64,000 bases of DNA from Clitopilus passeckerianus (lineage: Eukaryota; Basidiomycota; Agaricomycetes; Agaricales; Entolomataceae): contig CALYLX010000021.1 in the NCBI GenBank assembly GCA_944990035.1, positions 1 through 64,000 of the forward strand, written 5' to 3'. The notes below the pieces were generated by a model. That model saw only the letters and a program-made list of their open reading frames with translations, was not told the origin of the DNA and made no database searches. Shown one piece after another: positions 23,818-36,927 of the stretch. Both the position numbers and the translations under genes were made by a program. Every line of letters starts with the position of its first letter. The stretch's first letter is position 1.

Positions 23818-24057
23818 GTGCAAGGGTACAGCTTGCAACTTGCTTGCAGCCGACCTTGTGTGGACTTGAATGTTCACCACGAAGACCTAGAACAGATTGT
23901 CCAAGATTTGAGCACAGTTGCGCTCGCCAAAGGAATGCTTGCAAGGCTACCGAATGTCACCTTAAGGTTTGAGCTCGCTGCTGACGACAGCGATGAAGAT
24001 CGAAAACGCCTGCGGGCAACGATGCCAAAGGTCCTTGGGCCAAGGAAATCAAAGTGA
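23818..24057 (+). CDS. small hypothetical protein, divergent from recyclin
   Basis: An 80-codon frame with helical, acidic content (HHEDLEQIVQDLSTVALAKG; ELAADDSDEDRKRLRAT) and a basic end (KVLGPRKSK). It begins 40 bp from the recyclin start on the opposite strand, so it could be driven by a shared promoter. It could equally be a chance frame in the promoter. The initiating codon is unclear because an upstream exon may exist. Confidence 0.25.
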   Translation: MQGYSLQLACSRPCVDLNVHHEDLEQIVQDLSTVALAKGMLARLPNVTLRFELAADDSDEDRKRLRATMPKVLGPRKSK

Positions 24058-24152
24058 CCCATCACGTGACCAAAAAACGGACCGAGCGGCGAGCGAGCCA
24101 GCTCGATCTCAACAGACTCTGAATCAGAGTCAAGCTGGCGAACCTAGGGCCC

Positions 24153-24596
24153 TTAACTTGAACTAGAAACGTTCAATTTGGCAACTACATTGCAACCTCT
24201 AGCCCCCACCAACCAGACACATAAATCCAAGGAAATGAGTCCGTAGTGCTGCTGGGCCTTCTCTAAGGGTTTCTCCAAGGACGTATCTGACCATCCCCTG
24301 CCAGTGACTACCGAGAAACAGCCTTTCACCTTCTGTACGTCGTCAGGCTGCCCCAGACCATCTTGGCCTTCTTGAAAGTAGTTGGCTTCCTTGGCTCTAT
24401 CTCTTGTTTCTGCCAATGGCAACAACTCTACGCCGCTTTTGTAAAAATTACAGGTTTCCCCGCGAAATGCTGGTCTAACAAATGACAATGTGCAATCTCC
24501 TCCGATAAGAACAGCGGCCTCGGCCATGTGCTCGAAGTTTTGAACGTTCAGCCCTAGCTTCTTGCTCATACACCACGTGGGGCTTGGGGCTTGCAT
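24153..24596 (-). CDS. hypothetical 147-aa open frame
   Basis: An uninterrupted frame from ATG 24596 to 24153 with balanced amino-acid composition. No family motif, signal peptide or membrane segment recognised. It may be a real small gene or a chance frame in an otherwise empty 970-bp interval between recyclin and the LPMO. Confidence 0.2.
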   Translation of the reverse strand: MQAPSPTWCMSKKLGLNVQNFEHMAEAAVLIGGDCTLSFVRPAFRGETCNFYKSGVELLPLAETRDRAKEANYFQEGQDGLGQPDDVQKVKGCFSVVTGRGWSDTSLEKPLEKAQQHYGLISLDLCVWLVGARGCNVVAKLNVSSSS

Positions 24597-25026
24597 TATT
24601 CATGACGCCATGAACGTCTTCAATTGTCCCTCCAGGTCTATTTCCCCGTGCTTGTGGGGTAATTGACGTATGTTTGACTCAGTTGATCCGCTCTGCAAAA
24701 ATGCCTCTTCAACGCCGTTCAACATTCCTTCCCAAGTCATCTAGGCATCAGTGTCAAGCTTCTTCTCCATTGATTCGCCCCCCTGACCGAAGAGTTCCTG
24801 AAATAGTGCTCTTATGGAGAGGTTACAAAATCAGCACGGGACTCGGGACAAGCTCAACCTCGATGATACTTCGGTATCTCCGCCATTCAGATGCTACATG
24901 CCAAGCCAATGATCCTCGAAGGCGAATAGACCTCTTCCGAAGGTTGCGCCTAAATCTCGATGATTAATGTGGTATTTAGACCGAGATGGATAACGGCGAG
25001 ATGCCTTCACACCGTCACATTCCAAG

Positions 25027-26221
25027 ATGATGTTCAAATCTCTCCTCGCTCTTGTCAGCCTTAGTGCTTCCCTCAATGTCGCCACGGCTCACTGTTAGTC
25101 CGGGCAACGAGAAAGCACTTGCCAATTCAGCTAAAACTATGTATAGACACGTTCCCATCCCTCGTCGTCAACGGGGCTACCACCCCGGCATGGACCAACG
25201 TTCGCAAGACAAACAACTTCAACAGTCGCGAACCGGTATGCGATGTCGTTCAAGCCCTGCCTAGTATCACGGACTAACGTACACTTCTTCTAGGTGACCG
25301 ACGTCAAGAGCGCCGATTTCAGATGTTATACTTCACAGACTGGAGCAAGCGCATCCACTGTGACCGTTGCTGCAGGCTCTACCCTTGGCATCAACAGTGA
25401 CGGTACTATCTACCACCCTGGTGTAAGCCACTTCTCGTCACTATCCGCAACGTCTTCTGACCCAGCTTTATAGTCCCTCAATGTCTATATGGCCAAAGCA
25501 CCCGGAAGCGCTGCCTCCTTCGCTGGCGACGGAAACGTGTGGTTCAAGGTCAGAAGATAGCCAGCCTACCTTTCGCTACCGAATGCTGACTGTGATCGAA
25601 ATTGAAGGTCTATGAGCTCGGAGCAGTTACGGACGGAGGCAACACCATCAACTGGCCAGCCTACAGTGAGTATACATGCGATCGTCAAGTGCCCATAATA
25701 ACGCCTCTCCAGACAAGGCAGGCATCTCGTTTACGATTCCCAAATCCCTGCCGAGCGGAGAATACCTCGGTGAGTTCTCGTGCTTATTGCCAACCGGATG
25801 ATATTTAACACCTTTCCCCACCTTACAGTTCGCGTCGAATCCATCGCTCTGCACTCTGCTTCATCATTCGGTGGAGGTATGTACCGGACGCTTCTCGCCT
25901 TCGTCTACCTGCTAAAACAAGTAATTAGCGCAATTCTACATTAGCTGTGGACAAATCAACGTTACTGGCGGAGGCAGTGGTAATCCTGGCCCGCTTGTTG
26001 CCATTCCCGGCGTCTACACTGGAAATGTAACTGTTTTTTTGACCCCAATAACTCGATGTTAACCTCATTTTCCAGGAACCCGGAATCCTCATCAACATCT
26101 ACTACCCGGTTCCTAAGACCTACACCAACCCTGGCCCGGTAAGTAAACTTCTGGAAGGCGGGGACCCTAGCACTGATCGACCATCCTTTTACTTCACTTT
26201 TAGGCTGTGTGGAGGGGCTAA
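25027..26221 (+). CDS. AA9 lytic polysaccharide monooxygenase (formerly GH61)
   Basis: A copper enzyme that oxidatively cleaves cellulose outside the cell. A signal peptide ([21 protein letters not shown]) is followed directly by His, the residue that becomes the N-terminal His of the copper brace. Other markers: [11 protein letters not shown], a [12 protein letters not shown] segment, DFRCYTS, the second His in [29 protein letters not shown] with the axial Tyr, and [14 protein letters not shown] near the end. The protein is about 230 residues, catalytic domain only, without a CBM1. Seven or so short introns; the third exon ends ...HPG with donor gtaagc at 25423. The gene points to lignocellulose decay ability. 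Confidence 0.93.
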
Positions 26222-26367
26222 AGCGTCCGTATTCGGCATAGTGGGGTATGCAGTCAAATGCAGCGGTCCATGGTCAATATGTATTCGTGACGAGGTAAAT
26301 TGGTATACTAAGGCTACAACTACAGAGGAATCGAATTATTATTTAACATTTCATTTCAAAAGGCGTA

Positions 26368-28101
26368 CTATTCATTTCTTGATCGGACATACGAGCTACC
26401 TGTCAATGGCTGTAACTGTAAGGATGACTTTGATAGAGACCAGGCGACCGTTCCAATGTCTACCTCGGCTTCGCCTGGGTGGTCGTTCCTCAGGTTGAGC
26501 GCTTCTAGAATTCCGAAGTAATGTTTGGAGAGTTTTGACTCTGGACCGCAATCGGAAATACCAGAGTTATACCAGTCGGGATATTCGAGGATCACGGTTA
26601 ACTTTCCATCGTCTCCTGCTGTCGGTGGTTCGGCAGGCCAGTAACGTAGTCCATTTGCAGTCATGTCGTCTTGGGCATAGATGGTCGTAACATCTAGTTG
26701 TGTGCTGTGGGTTATGCAGTATAATACAATGGTATCATCCTGGCGTCTGCGAGCGACGCTGTAGTATACCAGAACGCCCTCTGGGGGGTCGTAGTGCGGG
26801 AATGTCCCGGCGAACGGGATGATTGCGGGGAGGAATTCATCGCTGGGGATCAGGGTTAACGACCTGTGCTGAATGTCTTCCTTGTCGAAAGGGAGTTGCT
26901 GAAGGATGTGAGGGACGACAGCATCCAGAGCGATGCGCAACAATAGCGAGGTGCGAGACGACGGTTCTGGCTGGCTCCACTTGTACATTCGGAAGAAGGC
27001 CAAGCCGCCTTCAGCGACAAGCCAGATGAGTAAGCGCCACCACTCGGAGCTAACGAGCGAGACAAGGCTATAGCAGCCAATGTAACCCCCAGTAGCTGCG
27101 ATAAATCCAATCACGATCATGAACTGGTAGGGCCGGAGAGTTGTAGGGCACCAACGACTGGGTTTGACGTTCGTCGAGGTTTGCATTTGTTCAAGAAGAG
27201 GTTCTGTGAGGCTGGTGCTTCTCGTAGGCTTACGACGACCGTGTCGCAAGCGAGGTGCTTGACGGGCTGGCATTCGAGCAGGTCTACGCTTCCAGAGGGG
27301 AAGGACGAAACCATCCTCACCGGGAGTAGCGGACGGTCTGGCGGCGAGACGCCTGTTCAATCGTTCTAAACACCTTTCCGACATCATTAGAGGATCCCAG
27401 CGAGGACTGCCTCCCACTTCTTTATACATGTGAAGTTCTTCCAATTCGCATGACATCGTTTCGGACAGGTGGAGGAAACGAAGTTTTGCTGTCAGAATCT
27501 GAAGCACTCTTCGCCGTATGATGAGCTGGGTTCCGACAACGGTGAGGAAAGAACCGGCCAGCTTCAACAGGGGAAAAATCCATCGATGGGAGAGGCTGAA
27601 TGGATTTTCGTCGGCGTCGTTGAGAATGAGGGGTAGGTAGGGGGCCACGCTGAAGAAACAGGAGGCAGCCGTGTTTGGCACCATGAACGTGAGCCAAGGG
27701 TCATTACTGGCTCTGACCGAGAGTGACCTGAGGTCGAAGCCTGTCGAGCGAAGGGTGTGAAGGATGTCGTCAAAACGGGTTTCCGCCAAATATCGGGTCG
27801 GGCAGTCGGGATCCATCATGATCATGCTGAGATCCTTCCCGGAGGGCTTGAAGCCTGCATTATGGAGGCGTTCTGCCCCACATACATCCCGATTCTTGGG
27901 TGGGAGACTGGCGACGACAGCTTTGACGCCTGGCGTGCCAAACGTCGAAAGGGGAGTGGCTGTGGCGTATGCCAATCGCTCTGTCAAGGCCGATCCTACG
28001 TTGTCTTCGCATTGTTGCTGTTGTCCGCCAAAAAGTAGCAATAGACCGGTCACGTTTTGCAAGCCTGTAGCTGCTAGAGTGAGGATTGGGGGAGACGACA
28101 T
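26368..28101 (-). CDS. 577-aa membrane protein of unknown function, single exon
   Basis: An intact uninterrupted frame, unusual among its intron-rich neighbours. I see four likely membrane segments: around residues 140-160 (CFFSVAPYLPLILN), 172-195 (FPLLKLAGSFLTVVGTQLII), 325-348 (FMIVIGFIAATGGYIG) and 350-367 (WRLLIWLVAEGGLAFF). Between them is a basic, Arg/Pro-rich loop (KRRPARMPARQAPRLRHGRR). The C-terminal about 200 residues are soluble (GVLVYYSVARRRQDDTIV; LEYPDWYNSGISDC). I do not recognise a named family, though similar orphan membrane proteins occur in Agaricomycetes. The lack of introns could indicate retro-derived origin or simply family structure. Confidence 0.6.
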   Translation of the reverse strand: MSSPPILTLAATGLQNVTGLLLLFGGQQQQCEDNVGSALTERLAYATATPLSTFGTPGVKAVVASLPPKNRDVCGAERLHNAGFKPSGKDLSMIMMDPDCPTRYLAETRFDDILHTLRSTGFDLRSLSVRASNDPWLTFMVPNTAASCFFSVAPYLPLILNDADENPFSLSHRWIFPLLKLAGSFLTVVGTQLIIRRRVLQILTAKLRFLHLSETMSCELEELHMYKEVGGSPRWDPLMMSERCLERLNRRLAARPSATPGEDGFVLPLWKRRPARMPARQAPRLRHGRRKPTRSTSLTEPLLEQMQTSTNVKPSRWCPTTLRPYQFMIVIGFIAATGGYIGCYSLVSLVSSEWWRLLIWLVAEGGLAFFRMYKWSQPEPSSRTSLLLRIALDAVVPHILQQLPFDKEDIQHRSLTLIPSDEFLPAIIPFAGTFPHYDPPEGVLVYYSVARRRQDDTIVLYCITHSTQLDVTTIYAQDDMTANGLRYWPAEPPTAGDDGKLTVILEYPDWYNSGISDCGPESKLSKHYFGILEALNLRNDHPGEAEVDIGTVAWSLSKSSLQLQPLTGSSYVRSRNE

Positions 28102-28989
28102 CGCACGCCTGTGGATGGAGGAAAATTAGGAAAAATCCCATTAAATATATACAAAGTTCAAGATCGCCTGCAGGTTTCCCGATCGTAGAACCTTCCTTGG
28201 CCCTCGTCAACGTAAGGCGACCGAAATACAGCATGGTCCCATCAATGCGACCAAGCCTGTTTGGCTAGCCTGATGCGATGCACACACCCATTTGAGCCTG
28301 AGTTATGACCAACATAGAGGCCGAGCGCGGATTTTGATCGAACTCCCAGTATTTTGGAAAGAGTCAAGATTTGTACTTTGAGCAATAGAAAAAACTCCTT
28401 AGGATGCTTTGGCTCAGCTTAAGAACAAGTAGTAGCGCGACATAGGGGATAAACCCCTGGTCGAGTACCACAGATAATAGCGTTTAGACCAGTTCTCGAG
28501 GGGCATCGGGAGAAGAGGCTATCGACCCTGAAATGACCCCGGCTTCCAGAAAAATTGCCCAACGATGCCGTAGCTCGCTTGGTAGCTCGTTTGGAATTTC
28601 AAACGATGAGGTCCTGAGCGGTTCGATCGGTGAGCTCAGAGGAAGGGAAACGTCCGATCATAAGTCCGTGCGTGCAGTGAAGGAGATCTTTATCTAGAGC
28701 CTTGACAGAAAACGCCAACTCTGTCGACGTCAAGAACGACGAAGTTCAGGAAGGATGATTGCCCGCTGATGCTCCTGATTGGCCGCACATGGACCTCGAG
28801 GACAGTCTCATGGACCGATCACATAATCACGGATCACTGCGCCGAACATGGCGTACCTGGCTAGCGACAGCTTTGTGGGTTCGCGCGAAGAGTGCCTCCA
28901 GGCAATGCAGGCCATCATGGTTCTCTCGACACGTTGTCTGACCCCACATCTTCCTCTCACCAGAGTTTCTAGAAGATACGGGCACAGAT
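28102..28989. other. intergenic, upstream of the membrane-protein gene
   Basis: Contains the promoter of the minus-strand 577-aa gene. An open stretch on the plus strand beginning near 28848 (MAYLASDSFVGSREE) could be an exon of the hypothetical gene that follows. I cannot join the two convincingly. Confidence 0.3.
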
Positions 28990-29214
28990 ATGGCTGAACC
29001 TTCGAGCACGGACGTTGTGGACCCACAGAACTCGGGGGACACTTCCAAGTACTGGACGAGCTACGCTCTCGATTACCATATGGACCCCAATGAAGTCATA
29101 CAACCCGACGTTTTTCGGTTGACGATTATCCTCGATCGCCAGCTGCACGACAGCTACTCCAAATTGAGGCTGCTCATCGTGTGCCAGGATCCGCTCGATG
29201 AATTGCGAAAAGTG
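28990..29214 (+). CDS. hypothetical exon, gene boundaries unresolved
   Basis: An open stretch (MAEPSSTDVVDPQNSGDTSK, then a strand-rich segment DVFRLTIILDRQLHDSY and LRLLIVCQDPLDELRK) ends at a good splice donor (gtgagtac at 29215). It reads like a genuine coding exon, but I could not identify a continuation or a family. It may be part of a degenerated gene between the membrane protein and the F-box-like gene. Confidence 0.3.
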
Positions 29215-29355
29215 GTGAGTACATTCAATTTCCTGATGTTTGGTGGGAGATCAGACAATGAACGGGACTGATCATGATCTATTAAGTCGATACGGGCTAC
29301 TCCGTGGAATACCAGGGCTTGGAGGCATGGCCCACGTCGAAGCTCGGGGACCGGG

Positions 29356-30974
29356 TTGATTCAAGAACGCCGAAAACCACGGTGTAGCTCGACTGTGTCC
29401 AAGCAAGGAGACAAGTGCTGCACAGTCGTGCTGTTACTGGGGCTGCGCGGCGCGGGCGGGCATGTATATTGCGGTATAGAGCCGTTTCCCAGAGAGAAAA
29501 TTGCCCATTCCTCCAAGAACCGTATTATTCTGGACAAGACATACGGCAGCGTGGACTTCGTACCGTCTCTCTTCCTCTTCCTCGAATCCTCGCACTTATT
29601 CAGTTTCGGATATCCGATCCCACCCCTACGACCTACGAGTCGATTTCATTCAGTGATTCCGCCGTCACGAGCTACGATTCGAGTCTCGCCAATTATTTCT
29701 CCCTCACGAGCTCCATGTCCTCCTCTCCCGCCTTCTATCCTACGCACAATAGTGGCAGACGTACTCGCGGAGCTCCGTGACAAGCCATGGGCCAAAACAC
29801 TCCTAGCCTTCGCCACTATACAGAAGTCCTGGCTTCACCTGCTAGATTTGTTCTACGAGAACGCCACCGACAAGAACATCGCGGAGCCACACATCCTCTT
29901 CTCCACTCTGCAAAGGAATATCACCAAAGCCTCACTCCTGAAATCGTTCAACATTAGGAACGCGAACCCGTACGAAAACCCGGGCACTGGAGACGAGGAC
30001 GGTATGACTGAGGAGCAGCTAGAAGAGTTGACGCGTCGGATATTCGACATTTCGTTCCTGCGCTATGGAACCCAGATCACGGCTTTGACTCTCAACTGGG
30101 ATTTCTTCTCATTTTCATTGCAGGAGCATATCCTGAAGGAGCTTCAATCAGTTGAGAAATTCCACATAACGGCGTGGAATAGCGACGAGGAGAATGGCTA
30201 TGCGCCGATGAGTGAGATTTTAAACGAGATTCGGGAGTGGACGGGACTGAAGGACTTCATGGTGAATAGATGGGGGAGGGAGGATCCTGCGTAAGCATCT
30301 CTCGCACCATGGGTCTGAACGGCACCTGAACTCGTCCTAGGAACCCACCGTCATTGGCACCCTGCTCATACCAACTCCAAATCCTCAACCTATCCTCAGG
30401 CGCCGCCGCTCACTCCGCCATCTCCCACTTCGTCTCCCACCCATGTCCCGCCCTCACAGAACTCCATCTCACCTACGTCACGACTCTAAACTCAAACCTA
30501 AACATTCTCTTTGAGGCGACCGCAACGACGCTTGAGACCATCGACATCTCAGACTGCCGGATCCCAGCACCAAAATCGCTCGCCGAGGAAGAGTTCGCGC
30601 TGGAAGCCCATATAGCTAGGATGACGAGGCTCAAGAGTGTCGTTATCCAGGGGAGCTGTTGCAGTTATCGCATCCTGTCTCGGAAGACAGCGTCGGTGGA
30701 TAATCCCAAGTGGAGGAACAACACGAGTATACAGATTGAGGATGCACAGTGGAGTCTGTTCTTCAGAGGTCAGAGGGATGGGAAGGCGTTGATGAAGGAA
30801 GCTCTTGAGGTGACTGGGTGGAAGAAGATTACTATTGAACCTGATAGGAGCGAGAATTTCTGGAGTAGTGTTGTGGATCGTTCGGTGGAGGACTTGGCGA
30901 AGAGGAAGGGTATCGTGTTGATGGTGGAGGGTGCTGGAGGTGGAGGAAGTTACCGACCAGGAGGATTCGTCTAA
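29356..30974 (+). CDS. F-box/LRR-like protein
   Basis: The pattern is that of mushroom F-box-like proteins: an opening LPPSILRTIVADVLAEL helix, a WLHLLDLFYENA segment, then Leu-rich repeats of helix-strand type (ALTLNWDFFSF, LQILNLSSGAAAHSAI, LTELHLTYVTTLNSN, LETIDISDCRIP). One intron at 30291-30340 joins REDPA to NPPSLAPC without breaking the frame. F-box proteins recruit targets to SCF ubiquitin ligases; the target is unknown. The 5' end is doubtful. The frame is open back to 29356, but those 130 residues look non-coding, and the ATG at 29715 is in another frame. An unseen intron or a one-base error may hide the true start. Confidence 0.5.
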
Positions 30975-34602
<3,628 letters not shown>

Positions 34603-35304
34603 AGTCCTTGCATCCACTCGCTGGTGGCACCAACCGATGAACAGGAGGTTGGAGAGCAACGAACGTTGGAAGACGGAATTTTGTTTTTTGACCGCTTTTT
34701 TCAATTTCTCATACTTTAGATGCGCTTCTTGTTTCCTTTCTATTAATTGCTACCTTCATACTCCAAATCATACCTCTACACACTTACAGTACTTGAAAGG
34801 GTCCAGGTTGACTCTTCATTATGCCTTTTCTGCGTTCCATCATGTTTATCCCGTACAACCAAACCTTGCTGTGACTTTCTTTGCTTATCGATGTCGTCGC
34901 TTGCTTTGGCTTCTTTCACCGTATCCATTCACTGCTCCCCCTTGCGGTACATGTTCTCATGCGCTCCCCCTTGTCATCTACCTTTTACCATTACGACTGT
35001 TGATGCCTTTCTCTGCATTACCCTCATCCTCATCCTCATCCCTGTTACAAGCACACAAATATTTGTACCTAACGAATTTCATAACTGATCAAGAATATGT
35101 TCTTATATTTTTACATTGCCTTTGCGCTCTCTTCAGGCCTCCTAGAGCTGAGCGCAGAAATACAAGTTGTTTGGAATCCTCTGACTGGGACGACGCGTTG
35201 ACGCGTTTTGGTCACATGCTCGGTTAGCTCAAGGAGGAGGACCAAACTGTTAACAACAACGCGACGCGTCTTCACTTCCTTCCTCATCCACCTAATCGAC
35301 TATA
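34603..35304. other. SRPK 3' UTR and thymidylate synthase promoter
   Basis: Pyrimidine-rich sequence with no supported gene. An ACGCG element (acgcgttgacgcg, near 35193-35206, and gcgacgcgtc near 35260) lies just upstream of the thymidylate synthase. It resembles the MCB element (ACGCGT) that drives S-phase genes in yeasts. Confidence 0.45.
35193..35270 (+). promoter_or_regulatory. clustered ACGCG(T) motifs upstream of thymidylate synthase
   Basis: Three ACGCG motifs occur within about 80 bases, 40-110 bp upstream of the ATG: two in acgacgcgttgacgcg and one ACGCGT in gacgcgtc. In yeasts the MBF complex binds ACGCGT and activates thymidylate synthase at G1/S. Use of the same site here is an inference from motif and gene identity. 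Confidence 0.5.
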
Positions 35305-36262
35305 ATGGCCGAACACGAAGAAAAGCAGTATCTTGATCTCATTCGACGCGTCTTGGATACGGGCGAAACTCGTCCAGACCGTACTGGCACGGGAACTATC
35401 GCGATCTTCGCGCCGCCGTCGTTTCGCTTCTCACTGGCGAACATGACTTTGCCACTGCTGACCACGAAGAAAACTTTCCACCGTGGCATTATCGAGGAGC
35501 TTCTGTGGTTTGTCCATGGAAAGACCGACTCTACGCTACTGTCAAAGAGGGGTGTCAAGATCTGGGATGGGAATGGATCTCGTGCTTTCCTTGATGGACG
35601 CGGGCTCACCCACAGGAGGGAGGGAGACCTGGGACCCGTGTACGGCTTCCAATGGCGACACTTTGGTGCAAAATACGAAGATGCAGACGCGGACTATACC
35701 GGAAAGGGCGTCGATCAGCTTCAAGAGTGTATCACGAAGATCAAGCATAACCCTACTGATCGTCGCATAATTCTGAGTGCATGGAATCCTGCTGGTAAAT
35801 ACATCTACCTTTCTTCCTTACAGAGTGCTGTACTAACGCAGCCTAGATATCCCACAGATGGCTCTGCCACCATGCCATATGATGTGCCAATTCTACGTTC
35901 ACCTTCCCCCTGCCACTGATCCCATCGCTCGACCCAAACTTTCCTGTCTTATGTTCCAACGATCGGCCGACTTGGGACTCGGCATACCGTTCAACATCGC
36001 ATCTTACGCCATGCTCACGCACATGGTGGCCCAAGTCACAGATACCGACGCTCATGAACTGATCATCCAGCTGGGGGATGCCCACGTTTATCGTGATCAT
36101 GTTGACGCATTGGAGCAACAGCTGAAGAGGGAACCTCGGCCATTCCCTAAGCTACGCTGGGCACGAGAGGGTATCAAGGATATTGAGGAGTTCAAGTTTG
36201 AAGATTTCGTTATAGAAGGATATGAACCCCACCCCTCCATCGCCATGAAAATGAGTGTTTGA
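35305..36262 (+). CDS. TMP1: thymidylate synthase
   Basis: Converts dUMP to dTMP using methylenetetrahydrofolate, the sole de novo route to thymidine nucleotides. Two exons (35305-35794 and 35847-36262) give 301 residues, the normal length for a monofunctional enzyme. Motifs: [53 protein letters not shown], the catalytic Cys in [31 protein letters not shown] and the C-terminal [14 protein letters not shown]. Intact. The upstream ACGCG cluster suggests cell-cycle control. It follows the SRPK gene on the same strand. Confidence 0.97.
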
Positions 36263-36475
36263 TGTAGACTAGTTAAGGATGCACAATTTATCTTTACCGG
36301 AAAGTAGAAAATATAATATACCCCTGCTGATAGCTACCAGAGAGCATACAGACGTTCCGCCTGCTACAACGATGAGAACCTTGACCTAATTGGCCAGCAT
36401 CTTTATTGATAATTCCCAGCTTATTGGAATCGAACTGTGAACCTCCAAGTAGACTCAATGCAGTGGCGTTGGTAA

Positions 36476-36547
36476 GGCCGTGTGGCGAAATGGCATCGCG
36501 TCTGACTACGAATCAGGAGATTGCAGGTTCGACCCCTGTCTCGGTCA
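36476..36547 (+). tRNA. tRNA-Arg (ACG), second copy
   Basis: Identical over all 72 positions to the copy at 13988-14059, including the T-T mismatch in the acceptor stem. Flanks agree for only a few bases (aaggccg upstream, gtca downstream), so this is a dispersed copy, not a recent segmental duplication. Confidence 0.9.
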
Positions 36548-36927
36548 ATGTTTTTGAGTCATATTGTATATTTTTGCCATGTAGTTCAAATCGTGCCGGA
36601 CAACCACCTGCGCCGTATGACCGTATGACCGTATGACTACTTGTTAAGCTCGCAACACCCAGATCCGCCTTGTTCTATACCAATGCTTGTAGCTGTGACA
36701 CCCGGTCAACGACGCCTCAATCTGTAGGTGTATTGAACAACTGCCCCATAATACGGGGGGCTTCACAAGTCGTCATGTTTGACTCGGTAACGAGCTCTCA
36801 ATGCGCATTCACAGTTCGAGCATTCAGCAAGTGTCATGTTCCGAAGCGTATAGAATTGCATTGTTGTACAAACAGAGGTGAGCCACGACTAAAAGGACCG
36901 AATGAATAGGGTGTCATAGCCCATCCC
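36548..36927. other. intergenic, DBR1 3' flank
   Basis: 380 bases between tRNA-Arg and the DBR1 stop. The direct repeat tgaccgtatgaccgtatgac lies near 36617-36637. No gene seen. Confidence 0.4.
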
